A stretch of DNA of 20,536 bases from positions 1 to 20,536 of IMG/VR virus record IMGVR_UViG_3300042522_000378. The stretch is one strand, 5' to 3'. Source of the DNA: a virus. The notes under the pieces were generated by a model. The model saw nothing but the letters and a program-made list of their open reading frames with translations, made no database searches and was not told the DNA's origin. Position numbers and translations under genes: made by a program. The number at the start of each line of letters is the position of its first letter. Position 1 is the stretch's first letter. Below are positions 1-6,221 of the stretch, piece after piece.

Positions 1-909
1 CCAGATCATATCCCAACATTTAGTGTTGCTCTAGCGGACAAGTATGTTCCTAAAATCGTAGACTGGAAGGATGGATGGTATGTTAGCAGGAAGATCGACG
101 GTGCTAGATGTATTGCTATTGTTGATAGTAATGGCAATACTACCTTTTATTCCCGCACGGGAAAAATCTTTGATACTCTTGATATTGTTAGCGGTGGGAT
201 TAAAGCTTTGGGACTTACTAATGTAGTTCTTGATGGAGAGCTTTGTCTGGTTGATGAAGAGGGTAACGAGGATTTTCAAGGAGTAATGAAGGAACTTCGC
301 AAGAAGGATCATACTATTCCCAATCCTTCCTATAAAATTTTTGATATGATTACTCATGATGAGTTTTATAGCCAGAAGGGAGAGAAAAATCGACCATTTA
401 GTATCAGGCTCAAGAATCTTACAGAGATTATGAAGAAGAACGAATGTCCATGCTTGACACTTCTGGAGCAATCCTTGATTAAGGATGAAAACCATTTCCA
501 AGAATTTGTCAAAGAATCTACTGAGAATGGCTGGGAGGGGCTTATGCTTCGATCAGATGCTCCATATAAAGGAAAGCGATCCAAAGACCTACTCAAATAT
601 AAGTCATTCTTTGATGATGAATATGAGGTTCTAGATACTGAAATGGGGCCATTCCGTTATGTTAAGGATGGTGCAGAATGTGAGGAAACTATGTTGAGTT
701 GTGTTATGATTCAGCATAAGGGACATACTGTACGAGTTGGGTCTGGTTTTAGTATCGAACAAAGACAAGAGTTTTATAAGAACCCTAAGAAGATTCTTGG
801 CAAGATTATTTTGGTACAATATTTTGAGGAGACAGAGAACGAAAAAGGCGGTATCTCTTTGAGGTTTCCTACATTTAAATACCTATATGGAGATTCTAGA
901 GATACCTAA
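1..909 (+). CDS. ATP-dependent DNA ligase, 5' end outside window
   Basis: Seals nicks in duplex DNA through a lysyl-AMP intermediate; expected in phage replication and repair. The frame is open from base 1, so the N terminus is missing; 302 codons plus stop are visible. Motif I KIDGAR (about residues 34-39 of the visible part) carries the catalytic lysine. FYSRTGK is motif III, VVLDGEL follows, WEGLMLR is motif IV and LLKYK is motif V. A C-terminal OB-fold region ends in LRFPTF. These are the nucleotidyltransferase plus OB-fold modules of a compact viral ligase. An internal ATG at 208 lies downstream of the catalytic lysine and cannot be the true start. Two HNH endonuclease genes follow directly. 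Confidence 0.93.
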   Translation, partial: PDHIPTFSVALADKYVPKIVDWKDGWYVSRKIDGARCIAIVDSNGNTTFYSRTGKIFDTLDIVSGGIKALGLTNVVLDGELCLVDEEGNEDFQGVMKELRKKDHTIPNPSYKIFDMITHDEFYSQKGEKNRPFSIRLKNLTEIMKKNECPCLTLLEQSLIKDENHFQEFVKESTENGWEGLMLRSDAPYKGKRSKDLLKYKSFFDDEYEVLDTEMGPFRYVKDGAECEETMLSCVMIQHKGHTVRVGSGFSIEQRQEFYKNPKKILGKIILVQYFEETENEKGGISLRFPTFKYLYGDSRDT

Positions 910-973
910 TCTTCTTCAAAAAACTGGGAACAATTTGGGACATTTGGTGTAACTATGAGTAGGAGAAAACCAA

Positions 974-1594
974 ATGAAAAAGAATAAAATCTGCTCTTCT
1001 TGTAAAGTAGAACATAATGAATGGAAAAAAGGAACATGGTGCAAAAATTGCAATAAAAAATGTCAGCAAGAATGGTACAAAAAGAATAAAGCCAATGTAT
1101 TAGATAGGGTTACTAATAATTACATTCAAAATAAAGACTCTAAGCTAGAATATGCTAAAAAATATAGAGAAGAAAATAAGGACAAGGTACAAGAATATTT
1201 TGACAAGCATAAAAAAAAGATATATCAACAAAGAGCAAAAAGAGAGAAAGCAAGAAGAAAACAGGACGTGTCTTTTAAAATAGCCTATAATTTAAGGACT
1301 AGATTAAGAACAGCCATCAAGAATAATAAAAAAACGACAACGACCTTAGATTATTTAGGATGCACAATAAGTGAGTTAAAAATTCATCTAGAAACTAAAT
1401 TCACAATTGGAATGAGTTGGGACAATTATGGAAAATGGCATATAGATCATATATTACCATGTTCATCATTTGATATGTCCAAAGAGTCAGAACAAAAAAA
1501 ATGTTTTCACTATACAAATTTACAACCATTGTGGGCAATAGACAACATCAAGAAAAGTAATAAGATTCTTCATGGAGAAGAAAGAGACATATAG
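974..1594 (+). CDS. HNH endonuclease with N-terminal zinc ribbon
   Basis: Probable free-standing homing-type endonuclease, 206 aa. An N-terminal zinc ribbon has Cys7, Cys10, Cys23 and Cys26 (CSSC...CKNC). A very Lys/Glu-rich helical linker covers about residues 35-120. The C-terminal nuclease domain has WHIDHILP (His156, Asp158, His159), then YTNLQPLW (Asn182) and DNIKKSNK, the H-N-H pattern common in phage mobile endonucleases. The start ATG has GGAG 9 nt upstream (961-964). Adenine-rich codon use differs from the ligase upstream, as expected for a mobile insertion. The 3' end overlaps the next HNH gene by 23 nt in another frame. Its target site is not visible. Confidence 0.88.
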   Translation: MKKNKICSSCKVEHNEWKKGTWCKNCNKKCQQEWYKKNKANVLDRVTNNYIQNKDSKLEYAKKYREENKDKVQEYFDKHKKKIYQQRAKREKARRKQDVSFKIAYNLRTRLRTAIKNNKKTTTTLDYLGCTISELKIHLETKFTIGMSWDNYGKWHIDHILPCSSFDMSKESEQKKCFHYTNLQPLWAIDNIKKSNKILHGEERDI

Positions 1595-2552
1595 AATTAT
1601 GCCACCAGCATGGAAAGAGCTAGGTTTTAGAAGTTATGATGCCTATATAAAATCTAGACTATGGTGGAATATTAGGCAATTAGTCTTAGAAAGAGATGGT
1701 AAATGTTGTCAAGTATGTGGCACTCCTTCTAAAACAGTTCATCATATTGATTACACAAAAATTATCATGCTGGGTCAGGGAGATCAGCATGAATTAATTA
1801 CATTGTGTGAACCATGCCATAATTTTGTTGAGCAAGACAAGCATATTGGTAAAAAGAAAAGCTTGTTAAATAAATTATTTTGTCAAAATAGCAAAAATAC
1901 TTTAGATGAATGGCAAATTTGGGCTCAAGCATTTAATAGTGATATTCAATATAATTCAGAAAGACTATTTGAGCATAACCATATCAAGAGAAAGAAACAT
2001 AAGAATAAAAACAAAAAGAAACCTATCTCTACTAATGCTAATAAACCAGAAGTAATAAATACAACATCGAAAAAAGAAGAATCGTCTTTAGATGTTATAA
2101 AAAATGAAATTGATAACTATATAAAGCAACATAAAAAGAAAAAAAAGCCTAAAGCTGTTGACAATAAAGATATTAGCAATTATTTTAAAAACAAAGATCA
2201 ATCATGGATTAATTCTAAAGTAAAATACTATAATAATCTTAGTGAAGATGAAATTAAAAAACAACTACGTCAAGCTTTTCCATATTTTATAAATCTTCTA
2301 TTGAATCATCCTAATGCTAGTGAAAAACTTAAAAGTTGCATAAGGCCACATTTCCAAAAAAATAAACCGAAAGAAACTTTTCAACAAAAAAGAATAAGAC
2401 TAGAAGAACAATACCAAAAACAAAAAGCTAAAAAGAAAACTAAGCTATCTGGTAAACTGCCAGCATGGACTACTAATCATAAAACCATTATACCTAAACA
2501 AGAAAATCCATTGATGAAATATGTGAAGGAAGTAAAGGATAAAACCGATTGA
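1572..2552 (+). CDS. HNH endonuclease with long basic C-terminal extension
   Basis: A second HNH nuclease, 326 aa from this ATG. The nuclease domain is N-terminal: Cys46/Cys49 (CCQVC), His57-His58 (VHHID), then CEPCH with Cys79, Cys82 and His83, the classical zinc-bound HNH arrangement. After about residue 130 the protein becomes a very Lys/Asn-rich region of roughly 190 residues without recognisable folds, likely for non-specific DNA contact. It overlaps the preceding HNH gene by 23 nt. The start is uncertain: ATG at 1572 has a weak ribosome site, and an in-frame ATG at 1599 is an alternative. Base composition is A-rich, like the gene before it, suggesting the two arrived together. Confidence 0.85.
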   Translation: MEKKETYRIMPPAWKELGFRSYDAYIKSRLWWNIRQLVLERDGKCCQVCGTPSKTVHHIDYTKIIMLGQGDQHELITLCEPCHNFVEQDKHIGKKKSLLNKLFCQNSKNTLDEWQIWAQAFNSDIQYNSERLFEHNHIKRKKHKNKNKKKPISTNANKPEVINTTSKKEESSLDVIKNEIDNYIKQHKKKKKPKAVDNKDISNYFKNKDQSWINSKVKYYNNLSEDEIKKQLRQAFPYFINLLLNHPNASEKLKSCIRPHFQKNKPKETFQQKRIRLEEQYQKQKAKKKTKLSGKLPAWTTNHKTIIPKQENPLMKYVKEVKDKTD

Positions 2553-2577
2553 CCAATTTCCAGTAATGGTGTATTTA
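2549..2577 (+). promoter_or_regulatory. weak candidate promoter before 2605 gene
   Basis: TTGACC at 2549-2554 is followed after 17 nt by TATTTA (2572-2577), preceded by GTG. The -35 box is close to consensus, the -10 box poor; TTTAAT at 2574-2579 is an alternative -10. It partly overlaps the stop of the HNH gene and would serve the 2605 gene. Confidence 0.3.
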
Positions 2578-2604
2578 ATTATCTCGCCTTACTGGAGACA
2601 TTAA

Positions 2605-3015
2605 ATGATCAAAGTTGTTCTTCGCTCTCTGATATATCCGTGGTTTATTCTATTCGTAGGATTTTCTATAGGTTTTATTTGTAATTCAGAATGGTTTGGC
2701 TACAAATATGTTCTTGTAGAAAGATCAGTACGAAATATATTTTTTCCAATAAAGTATGATGAAAGGATAGAAGAATGGGTTAAATCTAATGGACGATTAA
2801 GATTATGGGCAAGCCTAGACTGTCCAAAAGATTTTGAAATTATTCATGAGTTTGTAAAAGGAGAAGAGCATTATTGGGCTGTTTATAAGATCAAAGACAA
2901 AAACGGAAAAGAAATTAAAGATATTGGCAGTGTTAGAGTGAAATGGAAAACATGGGAATACTACTATAAATTAGATGAGATTTTAGATAAGTCTGGCGTT
3001 ACGAAATTGGATTGA
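2605..3015 (+). CDS. membrane-anchored protein of unknown function
   Basis: 136 aa, not recognised. One hydrophobic segment at about residues 8-26 (SLIYPWFILFVGFSIGFIC) follows a short basic N terminus, so the protein is probably a single-pass inner-membrane protein. The rest is soluble, charged and aromatic, with several Trp and Tyr residues (WVKSNGRLRLWASLDC, WAVYKI, WKTWEYYYKL) that could form a small beta domain. GGAGA at 2594-2598 gives a good ribosome site for the ATG. It sits alone between the HNH pair and a strong promoter, so it may be its own transcription unit. Confidence 0.75.
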   Translation: MIKVVLRSLIYPWFILFVGFSIGFICNSEWFGYKYVLVERSVRNIFFPIKYDERIEEWVKSNGRLRLWASLDCPKDFEIIHEFVKGEEHYWAVYKIKDKNGKEIKDIGSVRVKWKTWEYYYKLDEILDKSGVTKLD

Positions 3016-3030
3016 TTCAAGAAACGGGGC

Positions 3031-3059
3031 TTGACAAGACGATAGGACTAGTGTAGAAT
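3031..3059 (+). promoter_or_regulatory. sigma70-type promoter of glycosylase-like gene
   Basis: TTGACA at 3031-3036, 17-nt spacer, TAGAAT at 3054-3059. The -35 lies in CTTGACAAG (3030-3038), an imperfectly centred palindrome also found at the rIIA and rIIB promoters. The predicted start near 3066 leaves a short leader before the ATG at 3097. Confidence 0.8.
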
Positions 3060-3096
3060 GTGAGCATACACTTTGGAACCAACCTTTGAGGACATT

Positions 3097-3795
3097 ATGA
3101 CAGAGATTGTTGTTGAGAAAAAGCCGATTGTTATGAGTACCAGCAAGGCCGATGAGTTTTTCAAGAATTTTCCGAAGGATAAGGTAGTTGCCTATAAAGA
3201 CTATTGGGAGAGTGTTCGCCCCAAGACTGACGAAGATATTTTCCGTCGCTATCTCTTTGCCTATTGTTCAGTGCATACCACTTGGCAGGGTAATGTCAAG
3301 GGATACAATGCTATCAAGAATTTTAGCGAATGGGTAGATAGTAAAGAAATTCTTTTGACAAAACTCCACAAGAGTGGTGTTGGGTTGCACAATAATCGCA
3401 CCGCTTATATCTGGGATTTTAGCACCAAGTTTTGGGCTAATCCTAAAGATTTTTATCTGACCACAAAGAAGTATCATGTTAAGAAACGTGATAGTATCCT
3501 CAATAAGATTAGCGGAATTGGTCTGGCTAAGATTAGCTTTGCTCTTGAGATGATTCATCCTAATGAGGCTAGGGTACTCTGCGGAGATATTCATCAACTG
3601 AGGCTTTACGATGTTGAGGCTCTGAAGTATAATAAGAGCAAGATTGGTTCACAAATCTATAAGAAGATGGAGCGGCATTGGATGGTTAACTGTGGTAAAT
3701 TGAAAGTCCCATCCTATGTAGCAAGGTCGATCTATTGGGATGATCTTCAAAAGAAAGAAGATAGTCGCTACTGGAGTTATGTACTAGAATCATGA
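3097..3795 (+). CDS. helix-hairpin-helix DNA-glycosylase-like protein
   Basis: 232 aa from ATG 3097, chosen because TGAGGA lies 4-9 nt upstream; an in-frame TTG at 3073 is less likely. Residues 136-150 (ILNKISGIGLAKISF) fit the helix-hairpin-helix of the HhH-GPD superfamily, and VLCGDIHQLRLY (160-171) aligns with the following segment that carries the catalytic Asp in EndoIII/AlkA relatives (here Asp164). The first part is helical with many aromatic residues. No four-cysteine iron-sulfur loop is present. Base-excision repair or removal of modified bases is therefore inferred from fold similarity. The gene has its own strong promoter, and its stop overlaps the next start in ATGA. Confidence 0.6.
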   Translation: MTEIVVEKKPIVMSTSKADEFFKNFPKDKVVAYKDYWESVRPKTDEDIFRRYLFAYCSVHTTWQGNVKGYNAIKNFSEWVDSKEILLTKLHKSGVGLHNNRTAYIWDFSTKFWANPKDFYLTTKKYHVKKRDSILNKISGIGLAKISFALEMIHPNEARVLCGDIHQLRLYDVEALKYNKSKIGSQIYKKMERHWMVNCGKLKVPSYVARSIYWDDLQKKEDSRYWSYVLES

Positions 3796-3986
3796 GTCCA
3801 ATGAGATTTCCTAGAGTTGCTATTATGAGAGATAATGAGATAATAGAGTATGGTTATCTGAATAAAGACATGCCTCAAGGAGATGGTTCTTATTTGTATG
3901 AAATTTATGGGGATTCATCAACACTATATATTGTAAAAGAGAACGAATTTTTGTATGTAGGAGAAAATGATGAGCCAAAATGGTAA
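3792..3986 (+). CDS. small hypothetical protein
   Basis: 64 aa, not recognised. It begins in an ATGA overlap with the glycosylase-like gene, so it is probably translated by coupling. Mostly acidic and aromatic, with alternating hydrophobic residues (IIEYGYL, SSTLYIV, EFLYVG) suggesting a small beta-rich fold. The Gly/Tyr-rich middle around MPQGDGSYLYEIYG is the most distinctive part. Its 3' end overlaps a 42-codon basic ORF. Confidence 0.65.
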   Translation: MSPMRFPRVAIMRDNEIIEYGYLNKDMPQGDGSYLYEIYGDSSTLYIVKENEFLYVGENDEPKW

Positions 3987-4098
3987 AGGGTCTAAAAGAA
4001 GAGTCAGTCTAGTTTCTCAAGATACTTGGGACAAAAACTACGAAAGAATTTTTAGAAAGAAGAAACATGGGAAGCGTAACCAATCTAAAAGAAAATAA
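3970..4098 (+). CDS. 42-aa strongly basic peptide
   Basis: A short ORF running across the junction between the 3792 and 4067 genes. ATG 3970 has AGGAG at 3958-3962 with 7-nt spacing, a good ribosome site; ATG 3967 is an in-frame alternative. The peptide is rich in Lys and Arg (KGSKRRVSL, RIFRKKKHGKRNQSKRK), suggesting nucleic-acid binding. It overlaps the upstream gene by 17 nt and the downstream gene by 32 nt. The ribosome site and the absence of any other frame covering 3987-4066 support it, but coding is not proven. Confidence 0.5.
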   Translation: MSQNGKGSKRRVSLVSQDTWDKNYERIFRKKKHGKRNQSKRK

Positions 4099-4345
4099 GA
4101 CACTATTCATTCCGTGTTCTTGTAAGAGTGAGATATTGGTAATAGAATATGACCATGAAATTGAGTTGGCAGATTTGGCTATATTTGAGCATTATACAAA
4201 CTATAGTAATAAGATGTCATTATGGCAGAGACTAAGGTACTGTTTTCAAGTTTTAGCATATAAAAAGCCCTATGCTGATCAGATGGTGTTAGACAAAAAA
4301 CAACTCAAAGATTTACAAAAATTCTTAAATGGACTTAACCTGTAA
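4067..4345 (+). CDS. conserved-looking phage protein of unknown function
   Basis: 92 aa. The N-terminal half has IPCSCKSEILVIEYDHE, a likely beta segment with CxC. The C-terminal half has SLWQRLRYCFQVLAYKKPY followed by ADQMVLDKK and LQKFLNGL. The W-RLRY-KPY-DQ-L pattern resembles small proteins found widely in phages of many hosts, none with a known function as far as I can recall. The ATG is preceded by the purine-rich AGAAAGAAGAAAC stretch. It overlaps the 42-aa ORF by 32 nt, indicating one operon. Confidence 0.75.
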   Translation: MGSVTNLKENKTLFIPCSCKSEILVIEYDHEIELADLAIFEHYTNYSNKMSLWQRLRYCFQVLAYKKPYADQMVLDKKQLKDLQKFLNGLNL

Positions 4346-4346
4346 G

Positions 4347-4385
4347 GTGTATAATATAAGGTTGTCAAACTCATATCAAGGAGGC
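4347..4385 (+). promoter_or_regulatory. candidate -10 box and strong ribosome site
   Basis: GTGTATAAT at 4347-4355 contains a perfect TATAAT but no good -35 (best TTAAAT at 4325-4330, 19-nt spacing). AAGGAGGCTAATC then leads into the ATG at 4391. A nearly identical ribosome-site context, AAGGAGGCTATCC, precedes the 17728 gene. Confidence 0.4.
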
Positions 4386-4390
4386 TAATC

Positions 4391-4606
4391 ATGGTTGTCA
4401 GAACAGCAACAGAATATATGAACGATCAATTAGCTAATAGAGTTAAATCTCTTCAGAAAGCTTTAAATCAAGCTGAAAAAATAATGAATACCCTTGAGAA
4501 AGAAAATCAAAGACTAAAAGACGTTCTTGCTAACCTAACGTCAGAAAATAATCAAGGTTATATACTCGATAGTGAGGCTTTTAATGAGCCAGTGCTTACA
4601 GTCTAA
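4391..4606 (+). CDS. short coiled-coil protein
   Basis: 71 aa, unknown function. Residues about 12-50 (from QLANRVKSLQKALNQAEK through LKDVLANL) form a clear heptad-like amphipathic coiled coil with Leu/Ile at regular spacing, so it probably oligomerises. The C terminus is acidic and non-helical. The ribosome site AAGGAGG is strong, with optimal spacing. It is the first gene after a short intergenic stretch with a TATAAT box, so it may open a transcription unit with the following overlapping ORFs. Confidence 0.7.
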   Translation: MVVRTATEYMNDQLANRVKSLQKALNQAEKIMNTLEKENQRLKDVLANLTSENNQGYILDSEAFNEPVLTV

Positions 4607-4865
4607 GAACAAAAACAAAAGAATAATAACACAAATTGGGGAATATGAATATTTGGTTGAGGGAGAAAGCGATTGGGCGAAATTTGGATGTCAATCAGAT
4701 ATCTCAATAATAACTTCTGCTAACTTAGACGGCGGGCCATTCTTGTTAGTTGGTGATTCATTCTTGGGTAAAGGAAGAATATCATCAATACAGAATATTG
4801 ACAGTGGGCGGGATGGGTATATAATAATTAAGGTTACTCTATACTCACCAAAGGAAACATCATGA
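4584..4865 (+). CDS. small hypothetical beta-rich protein
   Basis: 93 aa from ATG 4584, chosen because GAGG lies 6 nt upstream; GTG 4572 is in frame but lacks support. Overlaps the coiled-coil gene by 23 nt. After a basic N terminus (QSKNKNKRIITQ) the sequence alternates hydrophobic and polar residues (EYEYLVEGES, SIITSAN, PFLLVGDSF, YIIIKVTLY), suggesting a small beta barrel. No family recognised. Its 3' end contains a perfect-hexamer promoter at 4798-4825, and its stop overlaps the next start as ATGA. Confidence 0.6.
   Translation: MSQCLQSKNKNKRIITQIGEYEYLVEGESDWAKFGCQSDISIITSANLDGGPFLLVGDSFLGKGRISSIQNIDSGRDGYIIIKVTLYSPKETS
4798..4825 (+). promoter_or_regulatory. consensus sigma70 promoter inside coding sequence
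   Basis: TTGACA at 4798-4803 and TATAAT at 4820-4825 with a 16-nt spacer; both hexamers match consensus. It lies in the 3' end of the 4584 gene, about 30 nt before the 4862 ORF, and could drive that ORF, the PspC gene and the phosphoesterase. Confidence 0.55.
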
Positions 4866-4984
4866 TTTCAGAACTCATTCCCGTTATCGGTTATCATCAA
4901 GCAATGTTAATGTCTGGCTATTCAGAATATCAGATTCAACAAATTATTAAAGGATCTACTTATGAACCAATTTCACAAGAGTAA
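4862..4984 (+). CDS. 40-aa hypothetical peptide
   Basis: Starts in an ATGA overlap with the 4584 gene and overlaps the PspC gene by 23 nt, filling the gap between them. The peptide contains Tyr-, Ile- and Gln-rich segments (IPVIGYHQAMLMSGYS, YQIQQIIKGS) that could form an amphipathic helix. No function is recognised. The coupling position and lack of any other frame in the gap are the only evidence for translation. Confidence 0.4.
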   Translation: MISELIPVIGYHQAMLMSGYSEYQIQQIIKGSTYEPISQE

Positions 4985-5147
4985 TAAGAATAGAGTTTTC
5001 TTTGGTGTTTGTGGAGGACTAGCAGAAAGTCTAGGGTTAGATGTTTCTGTAGTTAGGCTGGGATTTGTTGCTGGTGCGATTTTCACCGGAAGTATTCTTT
5101 TCTGGGCATATTTACTAATGGCTCTGGTTCTTCCAACAGAGGATTAA
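4962..5147 (+). CDS. PspC-domain membrane protein
   Basis: 61 aa, essentially one PspC domain: FFGVCGGLAESLGLDVSVVR, then a transmembrane segment at about residues 32-57 ending in LVLP. The GVCGGLAE and LD-VVR signatures are typical. In bacteria PspC is a membrane component of the phage-shock envelope-stress response, binding partners such as PspB/PspA. This copy is at the lower size limit and has no partner gene here. AAGGA at 4949-4953 supports the ATG. A phage copy may manage envelope stress or host signalling; that role is inferred. Confidence 0.85.
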   Translation: MNQFHKSNKNRVFFGVCGGLAESLGLDVSVVRLGFVAGAIFTGSILFWAYLLMALVLPTED

Positions 5148-5151
5148 TTTA

Positions 5152-5772
5152 ATGGATAAGATAGTTGATGGTCAGAAAGTATTTTTTACTGCTGATCTTC
5201 ACCTGGGACATAGGAATATTATAGGATATTGTAATCGTCCATTTTCTACTGGTGGAGAGATGGACGCTAAAATTATTTCTTCTATAAACGAAACAGTTGG
5301 ACAAAACGATATTCTTTATATTATAGGAGATTTCTGTCATAAGGGTGGAACTGCTCTCTCATATAGAGAAAGAATAGTTTGTGAGAATGTTCACATTATT
5401 CTTGGTAATCATGATGAACCAACTAAGTTTACTAGTGGATTTTCTAGTGTGTCTGATCAGAAAATGATTCTGTATGTTAATCAAAAGATATTTATGTGTC
5501 ATTATCCTATGAGAAGTTGGTCTGGTAGCTATAGGAAAAGTTGGATGCTTTATGGTCATGTTCATGGCAGACTGCATCGTGAGGACGTTGCTTCTGGAAC
5601 GCTCACTCTTGATGTAGGGGTCGATAATAAAAGAGATGGGGTGGAGTTTGGTACTCCTTGGAGCTTTAAAGACGTTCAACAGCAATTTCTGGCGAGAACG
5701 AAAAAAATTTCAAGGTCGCCCATTGACAGTGACGATACTATGTTGTACAATCGAAGGAACAACGCAAGGTAA
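5152..5772 (+). CDS. calcineurin-like metallophosphoesterase
   Basis: 206 aa cytosolic phosphoesterase with a full set of metal-binding motifs: DLHLGH (15-20), GDFCH (59-63), GNHDE (85-89), HYP (117-119) and GHVHGR (135-140). The arrangement and small size resemble the YfcE-like/phage calcineurin-like group, whose substrates are usually unknown (phosphodiesters, nucleotides or RNA ends). GAGGA 8 nt before the ATG supports the start; only 4 nt separate it from the PspC stop. The last 25 residues after the domain are basic and polar, and their coding DNA contains a strong promoter for the next gene. Confidence 0.9.
   Translation: MDKIVDGQKVFFTADLHLGHRNIIGYCNRPFSTGGEMDAKIISSINETVGQNDILYIIGDFCHKGGTALSYRERIVCENVHIILGNHDEPTKFTSGFSSVSDQKMILYVNQKIFMCHYPMRSWSGSYRKSWMLYGHVHGRLHREDVASGTLTLDVGVDNKRDGVEFGTPWSFKDVQQQFLARTKKISRSPIDSDDTMLYNRRNNAR
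5723..5751 (+). promoter_or_regulatory. sigma70-type promoter of the 5830 gene
   Basis: TTGACA at 5723-5728, 17-nt spacer, TACAAT at 5746-5751. It overlaps the 3' end of the phosphoesterase gene and predicts a transcript from about 5758 with a 70-nt leader before ATG 5830. Confidence 0.75.
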
Positions 5773-5829
5773 GATCAGTCGCTTGACTGAGCCTTGGTTG
5801 TAGATTGGTTAAGAATTTGGAGGTTGATT

Positions 5830-6114
5830 ATGGCTGAAGTTACTACTACTGAGAAGCAGAGTCGTGTTCGTTGCAGTGATGACCAGTTCCTTGAGGCAGT
5901 TTTTTCCAGCAAGACCTATGCTGAGATTGCCAGTAAGACTGGTCAGAAGGTTGCTAGTACGATGGCTCGTTATGCTCGTACAAAGGCCGCTCTGGCTAAG
6001 AAGGGCATTGAACTGCCAGCGATGGAGCGAGCAAAGCCCACAAAGACTGTGGATAATGTCGAGGCTATGGCTGAGACTGTTCGCCGTCTAAAGGCTGCTC
6101 ATTCTAACGGCTGA
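5830..6114 (+). CDS. small basic putative DNA-binding protein
   Basis: 94 aa. ATG 5830 is chosen because GGAGG lies 7-11 nt upstream; upstream in-frame codons lack support. Residues about 16-58 (SDDQFLEAVFSS, KTYAEIASKTGQKVAST, MARYARTKAALAKKGI) resemble a helix-turn-helix in which TYAEIASKTG is the first helix and turn and the Arg-rich stretch the following helix. The C-terminal part is a charged helix (VEAMAETVRRLKAA). Codon use is G/C-richer than neighbouring small ORFs and the promoter is strong, suggesting high expression. Transcription regulation or DNA packaging are possible roles. Confidence 0.7.
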   Translation: MAEVTTTEKQSRVRCSDDQFLEAVFSSKTYAEIASKTGQKVASTMARYARTKAALAKKGIELPAMERAKPTKTVDNVEAMAETVRRLKAAHSNG

Positions 6115-6134
6115 GTCTTAGTGTAAACCAAATG

Positions 6135-6216
6135 CTTCCAACTACATCCCTCATAAATATTGGTAGAGACACATAGACAAACATCTAACCAATCGTTATG
6201 ATATGTAGCTTGGAAG
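6135..6216 (+). ncRNA. structured RNA candidate upstream of split tRNA
   Basis: A long-range inverted repeat: CTTCCAACTACAT (6135-6147) pairs with ATGTAGCTTGGAAG (6203-6216), 13 bp with one bulged C at 6209. Nested inside, ATTGGTAGA (6159-6167) pairs with TCTAACCAAT (6184-6193), 9 bp with one bulged A. The element ends 5 nt before the tRNA acceptor stem. There is no T run, so it is not a normal terminator. It may be a processing signal, a stabilising element or a stand-alone small RNA. Function unknown. Confidence 0.5.
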
Positions 6217-6221
6217 TATAC

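Noticed and set aside
5864-6091. Second + strand frame inside the 5830 gene
   Set aside because: Leu/Arg-rich out-of-frame product with no ribosome site; the 5830 frame has GGAGG and a structured protein.
6152-6159. CATAAATA, one mismatch from the T4 late promoter TATAAATA
   Set aside because: Single isolated near-match inside the structured RNA interval; no other such boxes before genes here.
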